Shown: one piece after another, positions 37,202 to 47,531 of the stretch
How the letters are laid out: each line of letters starts with the position of its first letter
How positions within the stretch are numbered: position 1 is the first letter of the stretch
DNA from: Planctomycetaceae bacterium
GTDB taxonomy: Bacteria > Planctomycetota > Planctomycetia > Planctomycetales > Planctomycetaceae
Assembly (NCBI GenBank): GCA_024742875.1
Contig: JANSXP010000009.1
Coordinates: 62,001-126,000 of the forward strand
Direction: 5' to 3'
Length of the DNA stretch: 64,000 bases
Program-made: the position numbers and the translations under genes
Notes under the pieces: model-generated
What the model was told of the DNA's origin: nothing
Seen by the model: only the letters and a program-made list of their open reading frames with translations
Database searches by the model: none

Positions 37202-39460
37202 TCAGCTGTTCACAGTTTCGCGTTTGACCTGGCGCTGAACTTCCTGTCGATAGCCGTAGCTGGATCGCTGGAAGTCTGAGTCTGAGCCCACCATGACAGC
37301 ACCCAGCAGTGGTACCTGCAGGCTTCGCAGTGAGTCGCGACTTTGAGCGACGTATGGAATGCGGCTGTAGTCTTTGCGTGTGGACAGCAGCACGATGTCT
37401 GCGTTCTGGGCCAGCATTGAAGGCTCAGCCACGAACAGCAGCGGTGACGTATCAATGATCACGAAATCAAACTGAGACTTCAGCGTATCGATCATGGCGC
37501 GACCGCCATCGACGGTTAGCTTCTGCAGTACCTCCTGATCCACCTGGCCGGCCGGAATGAATGTCAGCCCGCTGGCCTGCGTTTCCTGACAGATATCAGG
37601 CAGGGACACTTCACCGCGGAGGTATTCACAGATGCCGGGGCCTTCGCGACCATCCATCATCAGGTGAGCCGACGGTCGGCGGAAATCACAGTCAACGATG
37701 GCAATGCGTTTGCCGGATCGGGCCAGACTGGCGGCCAGCTGACAGGAGACGGTGGTCTTGCCTTCGTTGGCCGAGGCACTGGTGATCAGAATGGAGGCCG
37801 GTCGGCTGGGATCGATATGCCGCATCAGATAGGTGCGAACCACATCCATGGATTCGATCACGGCACGATTCCATTCGTCATAGTCCACCTTGCCGGCCAG
37901 AATGCCCATCCCCAGCAGGCCCCCCTTGTCGGGTGACGGGATGGTGCCGATCAGACGCAGGTTGACAGCGTTGGCAATGTCTGACGTGCTGCCCACGCGA
38001 TGGGAGAACCATTCAAACATCGTGAACCCGGCCAGCACCATAAACAGGGTGCCCAGTCCGCCGACGCTTGCCAGCTGCACACGTTTCTTGATGTTTCGTT
38101 TTTCGGGAACATTGGCTTCCTGAACCACACGCACACGCTGCGGGCGAGCCAGGTCAATTTTCTTACTGGTGATCTGCTTCGCCAGATCTTCGCGGGCCTT
38201 CACCAGATGCGAGATTCTGTTCTTTTCCCGCTCCAGTTCCACCAGACGCTGGCCCAGCAGGTCGTAGTTGTCTTCAGCCGCCCGGATATCCTTCTGCAGC
38301 GTGTCTTTCTGATTTTGTGCCAGCGAGTACTTATCAAGCACAATGTTCGTACCGGTGGGAGCTTCGGGCAGATCGCCTCCGATTCCGGCAACCTGTCTTG
38401 CCAGTTCTTTCTCCTGTCGCTTCAGCCTGACCAGATCAGGGTGATTCTTGTTCCGGACCGCTCGTTCAAACCTGGCAATCTTGGAACGCAGGGCGGACAG
38501 CTGAGCCCGCGCCTGTTTGCTGCCGTCATCGGTGACACCTGTGTCGTCCGAGGTGGTTGATACAGGAATGCGACCGGCAACGCGCCGTCGCGCTTCTGCC
38601 CGCGTCACGCCACGTCCAACAAGGTAATCGATCTGCGAGTCCATGAGCCGGATATCGCCTTCGATCTTTTCCAGGTCGCGCTGCAAACGCTGAATTTTTG
38701 CCGTCTCCAGCTGCTGTTTGGCAACAGCCGCCTCAGAATCCCCGGTACCCAACTCGCTCGCCAGGCGATCAATCCGCTCGTTGTTCTGCGTGACGTCCCG
38801 ATCCAGCTCGCTGAATTCCTTTTCCATGGACTGCAGGTAATCGAGCTGCTCCTTCCGTTCATGATACACGTGGTCATTCAGATACACGTCTTTGACAGCA
38901 TTCACAACGGCCGCGATGTCTTCCGGGTATTCGCCGGCCAGCGAGATGCGGATGTACTCTTCGCTGAAGTCTGAATCGACCGACAGTTCTTTTTCCAAAA
39001 ACTCAACCGGATACTTCATGTCTTTCATCATCCGCGTCTCTTTGATGCCGTCGACACGCATGGCAGAAGTCAGATTGGTGCGGCTGGTGATGTAGTTAAT
39101 CTGTGAATTGCGGTAGTGGATGAACTCCGCACGACTGTCATCTTCGCCCGTAAGCGAAAGTTGAAACTGATCGATCTTCAGCAGTGCGGCGGTTTCAAAC
39201 TGCGCGGGAATCATCTGCCACAACAGTCCGGCGACCAGCAGGGCAGCGGGAATGGCCACAGCCACGGCCGGCACCCAGCGACGACGAAATGCATCCAGAA
39301 TGCTCCAGAATGTGACTGGTCGCTCAGACCCGTTTCCGATGGGAGCGGCGCCGGGAGTCGTGTTCACGCGGCTGCTGATGGATCCTCTGCTCGGCGCTCC
39401 GCTGGGCACGCTGTTTTCGGAGTTTTGGGCACCTGGCCAGCCTGGATTGGTCGGATTCAT
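37202..39460 (-). CDS. Wzz-type chain-length protein fused to tyrosine autokinase
   Basis: 752 residues from the ATG at 39460 (a TTG five codons earlier is possible). After a Pro/Ser-rich N-terminus, helix one (WVPAVAVAIPAALLVAGLLW) and helix two (LASVGGLGTLFMVLAGFTMF) flank a periplasmic Wzz region with coiled coils (about 170-420). The cytoplasmic BY-kinase domain has Walker A SASANEGKTT (about 560), Walker A' IVDCDFRRP and Walker B FVIIDTSPLL. The C-terminus has only two Tyr (SSYGYRQ) in place of the usual Tyr cluster, so autophosphorylation may be limited. It controls polymer length and export. It opens the exopolysaccharide block, 51 bp before the deacetylase gene. Confidence 0.93.
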   Translation of the reverse strand: MNPTNPGWPGAQNSENSVPSGAPSRGSISSRVNTTPGAAPIGNGSERPVTFWSILDAFRRRWVPAVAVAIPAALLVAGLLWQMIPAQFETAALLKIDQFQLSLTGEDDSRAEFIHYRNSQINYITSRTNLTSAMRVDGIKETRMMKDMKYPVEFLEKELSVDSDFSEEYIRISLAGEYPEDIAAVVNAVKDVYLNDHVYHERKEQLDYLQSMEKEFSELDRDVTQNNERIDRLASELGTGDSEAAVAKQQLETAKIQRLQRDLEKIEGDIRLMDSQIDYLVGRGVTRAEARRRVAGRIPVSTTSDDTGVTDDGSKQARAQLSALRSKIARFERAVRNKNHPDLVRLKRQEKELARQVAGIGGDLPEAPTGTNIVLDKYSLAQNQKDTLQKDIRAAEDNYDLLGQRLVELEREKNRISHLVKAREDLAKQITSKKIDLARPQRVRVVQEANVPEKRNIKKRVQLASVGGLGTLFMVLAGFTMFEWFSHRVGSTSDIANAVNLRLIGTIPSPDKGGLLGMGILAGKVDYDEWNRAVIESMDVVRTYLMRHIDPSRPASILITSASANEGKTTVSCQLAASLARSGKRIAIVDCDFRRPSAHLMMDGREGPGICEYLRGEVSLPDICQETQASGLTFIPAGQVDQEVLQKLTVDGGRAMIDTLKSQFDFVIIDTSPLLFVAEPSMLAQNADIVLLSTRKDYSRIPYVAQSRDSLRSLQVPLLGAVMVGSDSDFQRSSYGYRQEVQRQVKRETVNS

Positions 39461-40338
39461 AGGACAGTTCTGCAAAGGATGAATCAGTTCGGAGCAACAA
39501 GGCGTCCGTGAAGACGCCGGAACCTTCCCTGTGGGTACTTAGCTCATCGAACCTCAACAGGAGGAAAAAAGGCAACGAATGACGACCGAGCCCAACAAAA
39601 AGGCACCGCGGGCCCGCCTGAGCGCAACACACCGGCCAGCGTCGTCGTTCTGCTGGGACACTACGCGACGAAACAGGGGCTGCCGGCCGTTTGTGAAGGA
39701 GAGAGACGACTTTGACACAGCGACTCATCAACTGCTCGCACCGTGTCGCCATGTTGCGAATCGTCAACAGCCCCTGTTGCCGCGTCACCACACAGCAGCA
39801 GAGCGAAGGCTTGACGGAAATCCCCCGTCCGTACGAACGGTAGACTCGATGCAATCTCAACAGTCGTTATGCACAGCAGATCTGTACGACAGTGTATTGC
39901 CCAGTTCCCCTCCCCCCGGGTCACCTTTCCACTGCACTGACCACCGCGACACCCAAGCGTGACAAAATATCTCATACACAGAACAGCCCGACACACAACC
40001 GTTGAAAATCCCTGACGGCAGATTGAGACAATTCTCGCCGCCGCCCGAACGGCAAGACCGAGCATGTCGACGGCCGGCCGACCTGTTTGCTGCCCCGCAG
40101 GTGACGGCACTCGCCCCCAAAACGCTCACATTACAGTCAGTTAATCGGCCCATCACCGACCGGTCCGGTTGGCAGTGGCAGGCGTTTGCCACGCCACCAG
40201 CGGCATCGGGAGATGACGATGATCGGTCTGGCAATTAGAGCAACCGTCAACCAACCCACTTGACGCCTGAGCTTAGCAGCGTTATTTTTGACGTGCCCTC
40301 CTGATCGTCTCCCCCACCTGCAGACAGATTTCTGAGTT
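39461..40338. other. Divergent intergenic region, about 860 bp
   Basis: Lies between the tyrosine kinase gene (minus) and the DUF1549/DUF1553 gene (plus). Besides the hairpin at 39488-39523, it has a perfect 6-bp hairpin CAACAG/CTGTTG with a 3-nt loop at 39765-39779. A possible promoter, TTGACG at 40260 with TTATTT 16 bp later, precedes the plus-strand gene by about 55 bp but is weak. A 127-codon frame at 39579-39962 has no protein-like features. For its size it is the emptiest stretch in the window. Confidence 0.4.
39488..39523 (-). promoter_or_regulatory. Leader hairpin of the exopolysaccharide operon
   Basis: A perfect 6-bp stem GGCGTC/GACGCC with a 6-nt loop (39501-39518) is extended by an outer GTTC/GAAC pairing. 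It lies 28-63 bp before the kinase start. It may affect translation or stop transcription; no T-run follows on the minus strand. Confidence 0.3.
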
Positions 40339-42933
40339 ATGAGTCGCACACCTGCATTCCCTCCGGCATTCCAAACGGCCCCCCCAAAGGCAAGCCCCAG
40401 GGCATCCCTGTCCTTAGCCGTGGTCGCGGTGCCTGCTCTGCTTGCCGTGACGGCTATGCTGCCAGCCTGCTCCGCTGACGAGTCCGCCAGGCATGACTTC
40501 ACGAAGCAACAGATCACCATGTTTCGGGAGCAGGTGCTGCCGATCCTGGAAGACAACTGCCTGAAGTGTCATTCCGGAGAGCATCCCAAAGGCGAACTCA
40601 ACATGACAACGCGGGAGGGCTTTCTGAAGGGAGGCGAGTCAGGCCCAGCCGTCGACCTTGAGAATCACGAAGACAGCTACGTCATCAATGCGGTCCGCTA
40701 CGAAGGTCTGGACATGCCTCCTTCCGGCCCGCTGTCTCCGCAAAACGTGAAGATCATTGAAAGCTGGGTCCAACAGGGACTGCCGTGGCCGGCGGACCTG
40801 CATGAAATTGAATTCGAGGCGGAAGCCGGTCCACCGCAGGTCACGGCAGAGAACAGGCAATTCTGGTCCTTTCAACCAGTCAGAGACGTTGCCGTACCTG
40901 ATGTCGAAAACGCAGGCCATAACGCCATCGACGCCTTCATCCGCCACAGGCTGAGCGATCGCGGACTCACGGTGTCCCCTCCGGCCGCGCCCGAGGAACT
41001 TGTCCGCCGCATGCATTACGACCTGCTGGGGCTGCCACCGTCTCCCGAATTTGTGGCAGCGTGGTCGAAGAAAATCGACGCGGGAGGAACGCTCGATCAA
41101 CAGGCTGTCGCCGCTCTCACAGACGAATTACTCGCGTCACCTCACTATGGAGAGCAGTGGGGCCGGCACTGGCTGGACCTGGTCCGGTATGCTGAAACGA
41201 ACAGCTATGAACGAGACGGCGCCAAACCGCACGTGTGGCGGTATCGCGATTATGTCATTGACGCCTTCAACTCCGACAAGCCTTATTCGCAGTTCATTAT
41301 CGAGCAGCTGGCCGGAGACGAGCTGGATGAGGTCACAGCCGATTCCATGGTCGCGACAGGTTTCTACCGACTGGGACGCTGGGATGATGAACCCGCGGAC
41401 CCCGCGCTGGCCTTTTACGACGACATTGATGACATCGTCACCACGACCTCACAGACATTTCTGGGACTGACGGTCAACTGCGCCCGCTGCCATGACCATA
41501 AAATCGACCCCATTCCACAGCGCGACTATTACCGCATGGTGGCCTTCTTCCGCAATGTGCGACGGTACGGCGTCCGCGGACATGATTCCGTGCTCGACGC
41601 ATCGGTGGCAGAAATCGATCGCCCGGCCGACGCGAAAGTCTATGAAGCCGCCATGACCCGCTACAACAATGACACGCGGGATGCCAAAGACCGAATGGCG
41701 AAGATCGAAAAGCTCGTCTGGGACGACCTGCAGGAAGTCGAAAAAGAAGACTTCCAGTATGACATGAACAAACTGCCAATTCTGCAAAAGCGAGTGGGCA
41801 CTTTGCTGAACGACCGGCAGTTCAACAACTTCCGCAACCAGTTTAATCGCCTGAAGCAGCTGCAATCGAAAAAGCCCACCGGTCTGGCCTCAGCACTTTG
41901 CGTGAAGGAGGACATCCGAGGCAACAAGCCAACTCACATCCTGACTCGCGGCAACCCTCACGCGGCCGCTGAAGAGGTCACTCCCGGATTCCCAGCGATT
42001 CTCTCGCCCCCGAAGCCGGTGATTCCCCAACCAGCCGATGGCGCGAAGACTTCCGGGCGGCGACGGGTTCTGGCCGAATGGATCGCCAGTGGCGACAATC
42101 CGCTGACGGCAAGAGTGATGGTGAATCGAATCTGGCAATTTCACTTCGGCCGCGGGATCGTCCGAACCTCCAGCGACTTCGGCTTTCAGGGCACAAAGCC
42201 CACTCATCCGAAACTGCTCGACTGGCTGGCGGCAGAATTTGTGAAAAGCGGATGGTCTGTGAAAGCCATGCATCGTCTGATCATGTCCTCAGCCGCATAC
42301 CAGATGTCATCCCGGCCCAGCGAACAGGCATGGGCCGTCGACCCGACCAATAACCTGTTCTGGCGTTTTGATATGCGACGGCTGTCTGCTGAAGAGGTCC
42401 GCGACACCATTCTGTGGGTCAACAACACGCTGAACAGCGAAAAAATGTACGGTCCCAGCATCTACACGGACATCCCCGACGCGGTGAAGGCCGGGCAGTC
42501 GCGACCTGGGTCCGGCTGGGGGCGATCTTCGCCTGAGGACGAAACGCGACGCAGCATTTACATCCACGTCAAGCGTTCGCTGCTGGACCCGCTGATCGAG
42601 AGCTTCGACTTCGCAGATACCGACCAGACATGTCCCGTGCGGTTCGTCACGACGCAGCCTACGCAGGCGCTGAGCATGATGAACAGTGAATTCATCCTGC
42701 AGCAGGCGGAGAAATTTGCAGCGTATGTGGCGACCGAACAAACGGACGGTGCCGCTCAGGTGCAGTTCGCCCTCGCGCGAGCCATGCAGCGGCAGCCAAC
42801 GAATACGGAGATCCAGCGTGGACTCGACCTGATTGCGTCGCTGAAAGAAAACGATGGCATGAACCATCAGGACGCCCTGAAGTATCTCTGTCTGGTCGCG
42901 TTGAATCTGAACGAACTGATGTACCTCGACTAA
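40339..42933 (+). CDS. Planctomycete cytochrome C / DUF1549 / DUF1553 protein
   Basis: 864 residues, exported as a probable lipoprotein (VPALLAVTAMLPAC). Residues about 55-160 are a PSCyt1 domain with heme motif CLKCH and its GELNMTTREGFLKGGESGPA loop. Residues about 185-400 are PSCyt2/DUF1549 (HYDLLGLPPSPEF, HYGEQWGRHWLDLVRYAET), with a second heme-type motif CARCHDHKIDPIPQRDYY. Residues about 570-820 are PSD1/DUF1553 (RRVLAEWIASGDNPLTARVM, NRIWQFHFGRG, FGFQGTKPTHPKLLDWLA). The family is nearly confined to Planctomycetota and Verrucomicrobiota and is usually next to a DUF1501 gene, as here. The biochemical role is not established; polysaccharide breakdown is often proposed. Confidence 0.95.
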   Translation: MSRTPAFPPAFQTAPPKASPRASLSLAVVAVPALLAVTAMLPACSADESARHDFTKQQITMFREQVLPILEDNCLKCHSGEHPKGELNMTTREGFLKGGESGPAVDLENHEDSYVINAVRYEGLDMPPSGPLSPQNVKIIESWVQQGLPWPADLHEIEFEAEAGPPQVTAENRQFWSFQPVRDVAVPDVENAGHNAIDAFIRHRLSDRGLTVSPPAAPEELVRRMHYDLLGLPPSPEFVAAWSKKIDAGGTLDQQAVAALTDELLASPHYGEQWGRHWLDLVRYAETNSYERDGAKPHVWRYRDYVIDAFNSDKPYSQFIIEQLAGDELDEVTADSMVATGFYRLGRWDDEPADPALAFYDDIDDIVTTTSQTFLGLTVNCARCHDHKIDPIPQRDYYRMVAFFRNVRRYGVRGHDSVLDASVAEIDRPADAKVYEAAMTRYNNDTRDAKDRMAKIEKLVWDDLQEVEKEDFQYDMNKLPILQKRVGTLLNDRQFNNFRNQFNRLKQLQSKKPTGLASALCVKEDIRGNKPTHILTRGNPHAAAEEVTPGFPAILSPPKPVIPQPADGAKTSGRRRVLAEWIASGDNPLTARVMVNRIWQFHFGRGIVRTSSDFGFQGTKPTHPKLLDWLAAEFVKSGWSVKAMHRLIMSSAAYQMSSRPSEQAWAVDPTNNLFWRFDMRRLSAEEVRDTILWVNNTLNSEKMYGPSIYTDIPDAVKAGQSRPGSGWGRSSPEDETRRSIYIHVKRSLLDPLIESFDFADTDQTCPVRFVTTQPTQALSMMNSEFILQQAEKFAAYVATEQTDGAAQVQFALARAMQRQPTNTEIQRGLDLIASLKENDGMNHQDALKYLCLVALNLNELMYLD

Positions 42934-43017
42934 TCCCGCCCGTGATGTAACTCCACTCATCCGCCCCACACACCCGTCCCCGCACTAACACGCTGACCGT
43001 GTATCAGGAACTGACAT

Positions 43018-44481
43018 ATGACAACTCCCCGAAACTTCTGCGGCCGCACCCGACGCGAAATGCTCTGGCAGGCCGGCGCTGGATTCACCGGCCTTGGCCT
43101 GACGGCTTTGCTGGATCAGGACGGATTTCTTAACGGCCAGACGGTCGCAGCCGACGGCCAGACGGAATGGTCGAACCCGCTCGCGCCAAAGCAGCCGCAT
43201 TTCCCCGCCAAAGCAAAGAACATCATTTTCTTTTATTGCTACGGGGGCCCCAGCCATATCGACACGTTCGATTACAAGCCGGACATGTACGGCATGGATG
43301 GCAAGACCGTGGAGGTCAAAACATTCGGTCGCGGCGGACACAAGAACGTGGGCCGCATCGTAGAACCGCGATGGAAATTCAATCAGTACGGTGAGTGCGG
43401 CAAATGGGTCAGCGATCTGTTTCCCAACCTGGCCACATGTGTGGATGACATCGCCTTCCTGCATTCGATGACAGCCGATTCGCCCATTCACGGGTCGGCC
43501 ATGCTGATGATGAATTCCGGCCGCGTGCTGAGCGGTCACCCGTGCCTGGGTTCCTGGGTGAACTACGGGCTGGGCAGTGTCAATCAGGACCTGCCGGGCT
43601 TTGTGGTGATGCTGGACCCTCGTGGGGGTCCCATCAGTGGATCCAAAAACTGGAGCAGCGGTTACATGCCGGCCACCTACCAGGCCACCGTGATGCGATC
43701 GAAGGGAGATCCAATTCTGGACCTGTCACCGCCCGCAGCACTTGCAGGTGGTGGACAGCGTCGGCTACTCGACACTCTGCGTGACTACAACAGGGACCAC
43801 CAGCAATTGCGGTCCGACAATTCCAATCTGGCCGCTCGAATTGCGTCCTACGAACTGGCATACCGCATGCAGTCCGAGGCGCCGGAAGCGGTCGACATCA
43901 GCCAGGAGACTCAGGCCACACAGGATCTGTACGGCCTGAATGACCCGAAGTGTTCAAGTGTGGGGCGACAGTGCCTGCTGGCCAGACGACTGGTGGAACG
44001 TGGTGTCCGGATGGTGCAAATCTACTCCGGCGGTGCTCACAACGATGACAACTGGGACGCCCATGGCGATCTGGAGAACAACCACAACCTGCACGCGGGC
44101 GAAACCGACAAGCCGCTGGCCGGACTGCTCAAAGACCTGAAGCAGCGCAACATGCTGGATGACACACTGATCGTCTGGGGCGGTGAGTTTGGCCGACAGC
44201 CCACCGCGGAGTACGCCAAAGGCAGCGGTCGCGACCACAACAGCTACGGATTCACGATGTGGATGGCGGGAGGCGGCATCAAGGGTGGCACAAGTGTGGG
44301 GACAACCGACGAACTGGGCAGCCGCGCGGTGGACGACACGTTCCACGTCAAACACCTGCATGCCACCATCCTTCACCAGATGGGCATGGATCCCAATAAG
44401 CTGAGCTATTTCTTTGGCGGGCTGGACAATCGGCTGGTGGGAGTGGAAGGTGCCAGTCCAATCTGGTCTGTCATTTCCTGA
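43018..44481 (+). CDS. DUF1501-family exported protein (sulfatase-like fold)
   Basis: 487 residues beginning with a Tat signal (TRREMLWQAGAGFTGLGL). The DUF1501 blocks are clear: KNIIFFYCYGGPSHIDTFDY, GRIVEPRWKFNQYGECGKWV, FLHSMTADSPIHGSAMLMMN, GLNDPKCSSVGRQCLLARRL, VQIYSGGAHNDDNWDAH, TLIVWGGEFGRQP and GRDHNSYGFTMWMAGGG. The family shares the alkaline-phosphatase/sulfatase fold and metal site. AGGA lies eight bases before the ATG. It follows the DUF1549/DUF1553 gene by 84 bp, the standard pairing, so the two probably act on one exported substrate. Confidence 0.95.
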   Translation: MTTPRNFCGRTRREMLWQAGAGFTGLGLTALLDQDGFLNGQTVAADGQTEWSNPLAPKQPHFPAKAKNIIFFYCYGGPSHIDTFDYKPDMYGMDGKTVEVKTFGRGGHKNVGRIVEPRWKFNQYGECGKWVSDLFPNLATCVDDIAFLHSMTADSPIHGSAMLMMNSGRVLSGHPCLGSWVNYGLGSVNQDLPGFVVMLDPRGGPISGSKNWSSGYMPATYQATVMRSKGDPILDLSPPAALAGGGQRRLLDTLRDYNRDHQQLRSDNSNLAARIASYELAYRMQSEAPEAVDISQETQATQDLYGLNDPKCSSVGRQCLLARRLVERGVRMVQIYSGGAHNDDNWDAHGDLENNHNLHAGETDKPLAGLLKDLKQRNMLDDTLIVWGGEFGRQPTAEYAKGSGRDHNSYGFTMWMAGGGIKGGTSVGTTDELGSRAVDDTFHVKHLHATILHQMGMDPNKLSYFFGGLDNRLVGVEGASPIWSVIS

Positions 44482-44498
44482 ATTCGTGCAGCAAACCC

Positions 44499-45020
44499 AT
44501 GAGTGAAGACTCATCGCCCCCAACCCCTGGGGCCGAGCACAACGCCCTGGAGCCATTTGAGGGCGTTTTTCGCGCGACGGTCAGTATCTATACGGGCGAT
44601 CCGGCCCCCTCCGTCACGGGCGGGCGTATGACCAACGTGTTTACTCTGGGCGGGCTGTTTCTGCAGCAGAGTTTTGTGGGGGACGTGGGCCCCGATGGCG
44701 TCTCCCGTTTTGAGGGGCGCGGCTACTGGGGCTTCAATCAGTCAACGGGACTTTATGAAGGCTTCTGGATCGATACCGCATCGTCCATCATGCAGACCGA
44801 AACCGGCAGCGTGGACGAAAGCGGAAAAATCTGGACGATGTCCGCCTCACTGCCACACCCCAATGGCGGACGCATCGACAAACGCGCCATCATCACGCTG
44901 ATTGATGAGCATCATCACACGATGGAGTCACTGATGTCGTTTGATGGCGGACCGGAACAGCGAACCATGTTTCTGGACTACCAGCGGGAACTCGAGTCCG
45001 GCGGTGGTGAGCCAGACTGA
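44499..45020 (+). CDS. DUF1579-family protein
   Basis: 173 residues. The family pattern is a lipocalin-like beta barrel: ALEPFEGVFRATVSIYTG, VFTLGGLFLQQSFVGDVG, FEGRGYWGFNQSTGLYEGFW, MQTETGSVDESGKIWTMSA and TMESLMSFDGGPEQRTMFLD. It has no signal peptide. It starts 17 bp after the DUF1501 stop and is probably co-transcribed with it. Function unknown. Confidence 0.88.
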   Translation: MSEDSSPPTPGAEHNALEPFEGVFRATVSIYTGDPAPSVTGGRMTNVFTLGGLFLQQSFVGDVGPDGVSRFEGRGYWGFNQSTGLYEGFWIDTASSIMQTETGSVDESGKIWTMSASLPHPNGGRIDKRAIITLIDEHHHTMESLMSFDGGPEQRTMFLDYQRELESGGGEPD

Positions 45021-45144
45021 TCGCGAGCCGGATCAGATCGTGGGGAGTGTAACGCTCGGTGTGTGCAATCGTCAGCCAGCCGTGATCGTTAGGCGGCCTA
45101 ATGGGCACAAAATGACAGGTGAGTGGACGGCCGCCCTGACAAAA

Positions 45145-46083
45145 TCATTGCCGCGCGCTGGTGCCCCGTTCTTCGGCCAGCAGGCTGCGAGTCGTTCCCT
45201 GCCAGCCACGCACATCAATCAGAAACGGGGCCGGGGCGTCATCAAAGCCGTTGTAGCTGCGATGGTACTCGGCCATGCGTTCCAGTTTCTGAGCGACTGT
45301 CAATTCTGCCGGATAGTCCGTGCTGGGCGCTCGGCCCCAGACAATCTGCGACCCGCCGGATGTCTCCAGACGATACTGCAGCTCCGCAACCTCGGTGTTC
45401 ACTCCAGAGGGCGCGATAATGGCCTTGAGCCCAAGCGCCTTCCACCAGGAAGCCTGCTCGCCGTCTGACATGGTCAGCACGCCCGCCAGTTCAGCGGCCC
45501 CTGCAACCGCCGGGTCGCCCCAGGGTTCGCCCCGACGAATGGGAATACTGGTCACGTTGGTCACGTGCGGATACCGATCGATATCGGCGCGATTGAAGTC
45601 GCTTGTGGGCAGAAGAACACCATGGCGATCAACCGGCAGATAGCCGCCGCTCACCAGCTTCACCATGGCGACCGGTTCCCGATAAACGACTTCCACGCTG
45701 ACGCGCGCCGGGTAGGACTTGGTGACTTTCACCAGCCGTTCAATCCAGGGGTACGTGTGAAAGGCAAGGGCCACCTTTTCACTCAGACGGGGATCCTGCA
45801 GTGAGAGTGTGTCTCCAAACTCGGCGCGCTGAAACACGCGTTCCACCAGATCTTCCGGCACCCAGCGAGGCGGTGGGGTGATGGAGATTTGCTCCACACC
45901 AACCGCGTATTCCGGTCGGACTTCCAGAGACGGCAGTTGTTCCCTGAAGGTAGGCCAGCACAGCCAGACGGTCGCCACGGCAGCCGCAAGGCACAGCGGC
46001 AGCGGCTGGAACAGCACAGATTTGACGCGCTGTGCCCAGGACCGCTTCCTGGTCGACTTTCGGCGTGTTGTGGATTTGGCCAT
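45145..46083 (-). CDS. FtsQ/DivIB-like POTRA-domain protein
   Basis: 312 residues with the FtsQ topology: a basic cytoplasmic N-terminus (MAKSTTRRKSTRKRSWAQR), one membrane helix (about 27-46), then a periplasmic part. A POTRA-like segment is seen at about 60-140 (VEQISITPPPRWVPEDLVER, LSEKVALAFHTYPWIERLVK). The FtsQ beta-domain follows with its typical wording: YPARVSVEVVYREPVAMVKL and GGYLPVDRHGVLLP. It ends in an Arg/Glu tail. In most bacteria FtsQ links FtsL/FtsB to the divisome. Planctomycetes lack FtsZ, so the partner here is unclear. No other division or murein gene is next to it. The call rests on topology and motif wording, not on a search. Confidence 0.6.
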   Translation of the reverse strand: MAKSTTRRKSTRKRSWAQRVKSVLFQPLPLCLAAAVATVWLCWPTFREQLPSLEVRPEYAVGVEQISITPPPRWVPEDLVERVFQRAEFGDTLSLQDPRLSEKVALAFHTYPWIERLVKVTKSYPARVSVEVVYREPVAMVKLVSGGYLPVDRHGVLLPTSDFNRADIDRYPHVTNVTSIPIRRGEPWGDPAVAGAAELAGVLTMSDGEQASWWKALGLKAIIAPSGVNTEVAELQYRLETSGGSQIVWGRAPSTDYPAELTVAQKLERMAEYHRSYNGFDDAPAPFLIDVRGWQGTTRSLLAEERGTSARQ

Positions 46084-46478
46084 GGGATCAGGATTGCTGC
46101 GAACCGCGCAAGGTCAATACTCTAAATTTCGGCATCCGGGCCACGTCACTGAGTCAAATGCGGCCGTTGCGGATCGAATTGCAAATGCCGCTCGAACCCG
46201 TTTTACGGCAACGGGATCCGACGTTGTAAATTTGACATACCACTGGAACATTGGCGGCAAAATCAACCGCGAAGCCGGGTCCCAGGTCCGCAAAGGGGCA
46301 GCCCCCAATGGTCGTGCGGGTTAGGTAAACCTGAAGGTCATCATGCGACGATCGACAGGCAGGTCCCACTCGACACTCGCAGAGCGACAGCAAACAGACG
46401 TGTGGGCGCTGGAATGGCCTGTCCCCCGCGTTCAGTGGCGGTCCACCAAACAAAATCGGAACGGGCGATAGCTGCGCG
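46084..46478. other. Intergenic between trpS and the FtsQ-like gene
   Basis: Both neighbours are on the minus strand. A GGGG/CCCC mini-hairpin near 46296-46306 is the only structure noticed. A 196-codon frame reaching into trpS (46154-46744) was judged a chance frame. The promoter of the FtsQ-like gene should be here. Confidence 0.35.
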
Positions 46479-47462
<984 letters not shown>

Positions 47463-47531
47463 GGTGTTGTCTTCTGTCAGAGTCGTTGGAGGGGGATCTA
47501 CGGCGGCAGCAGTCCGCATCCACCTGGGTTT

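Noticed and set aside
39579-39962. 127-codon plus-strand frame with AGGAGG upstream
   Set aside because: The ribosome-like site is 14 bases from the ATG, too far, and the Arg/His/Pro-rich product has no fold-like pattern.
40260-40290. Possible -35/-10 promoter for the DUF1549/DUF1553 gene
   Set aside because: TTGACG is good but the -10 (TTATTT) is poor and such matches are frequent by chance; it is mentioned only in the intergenic entry.
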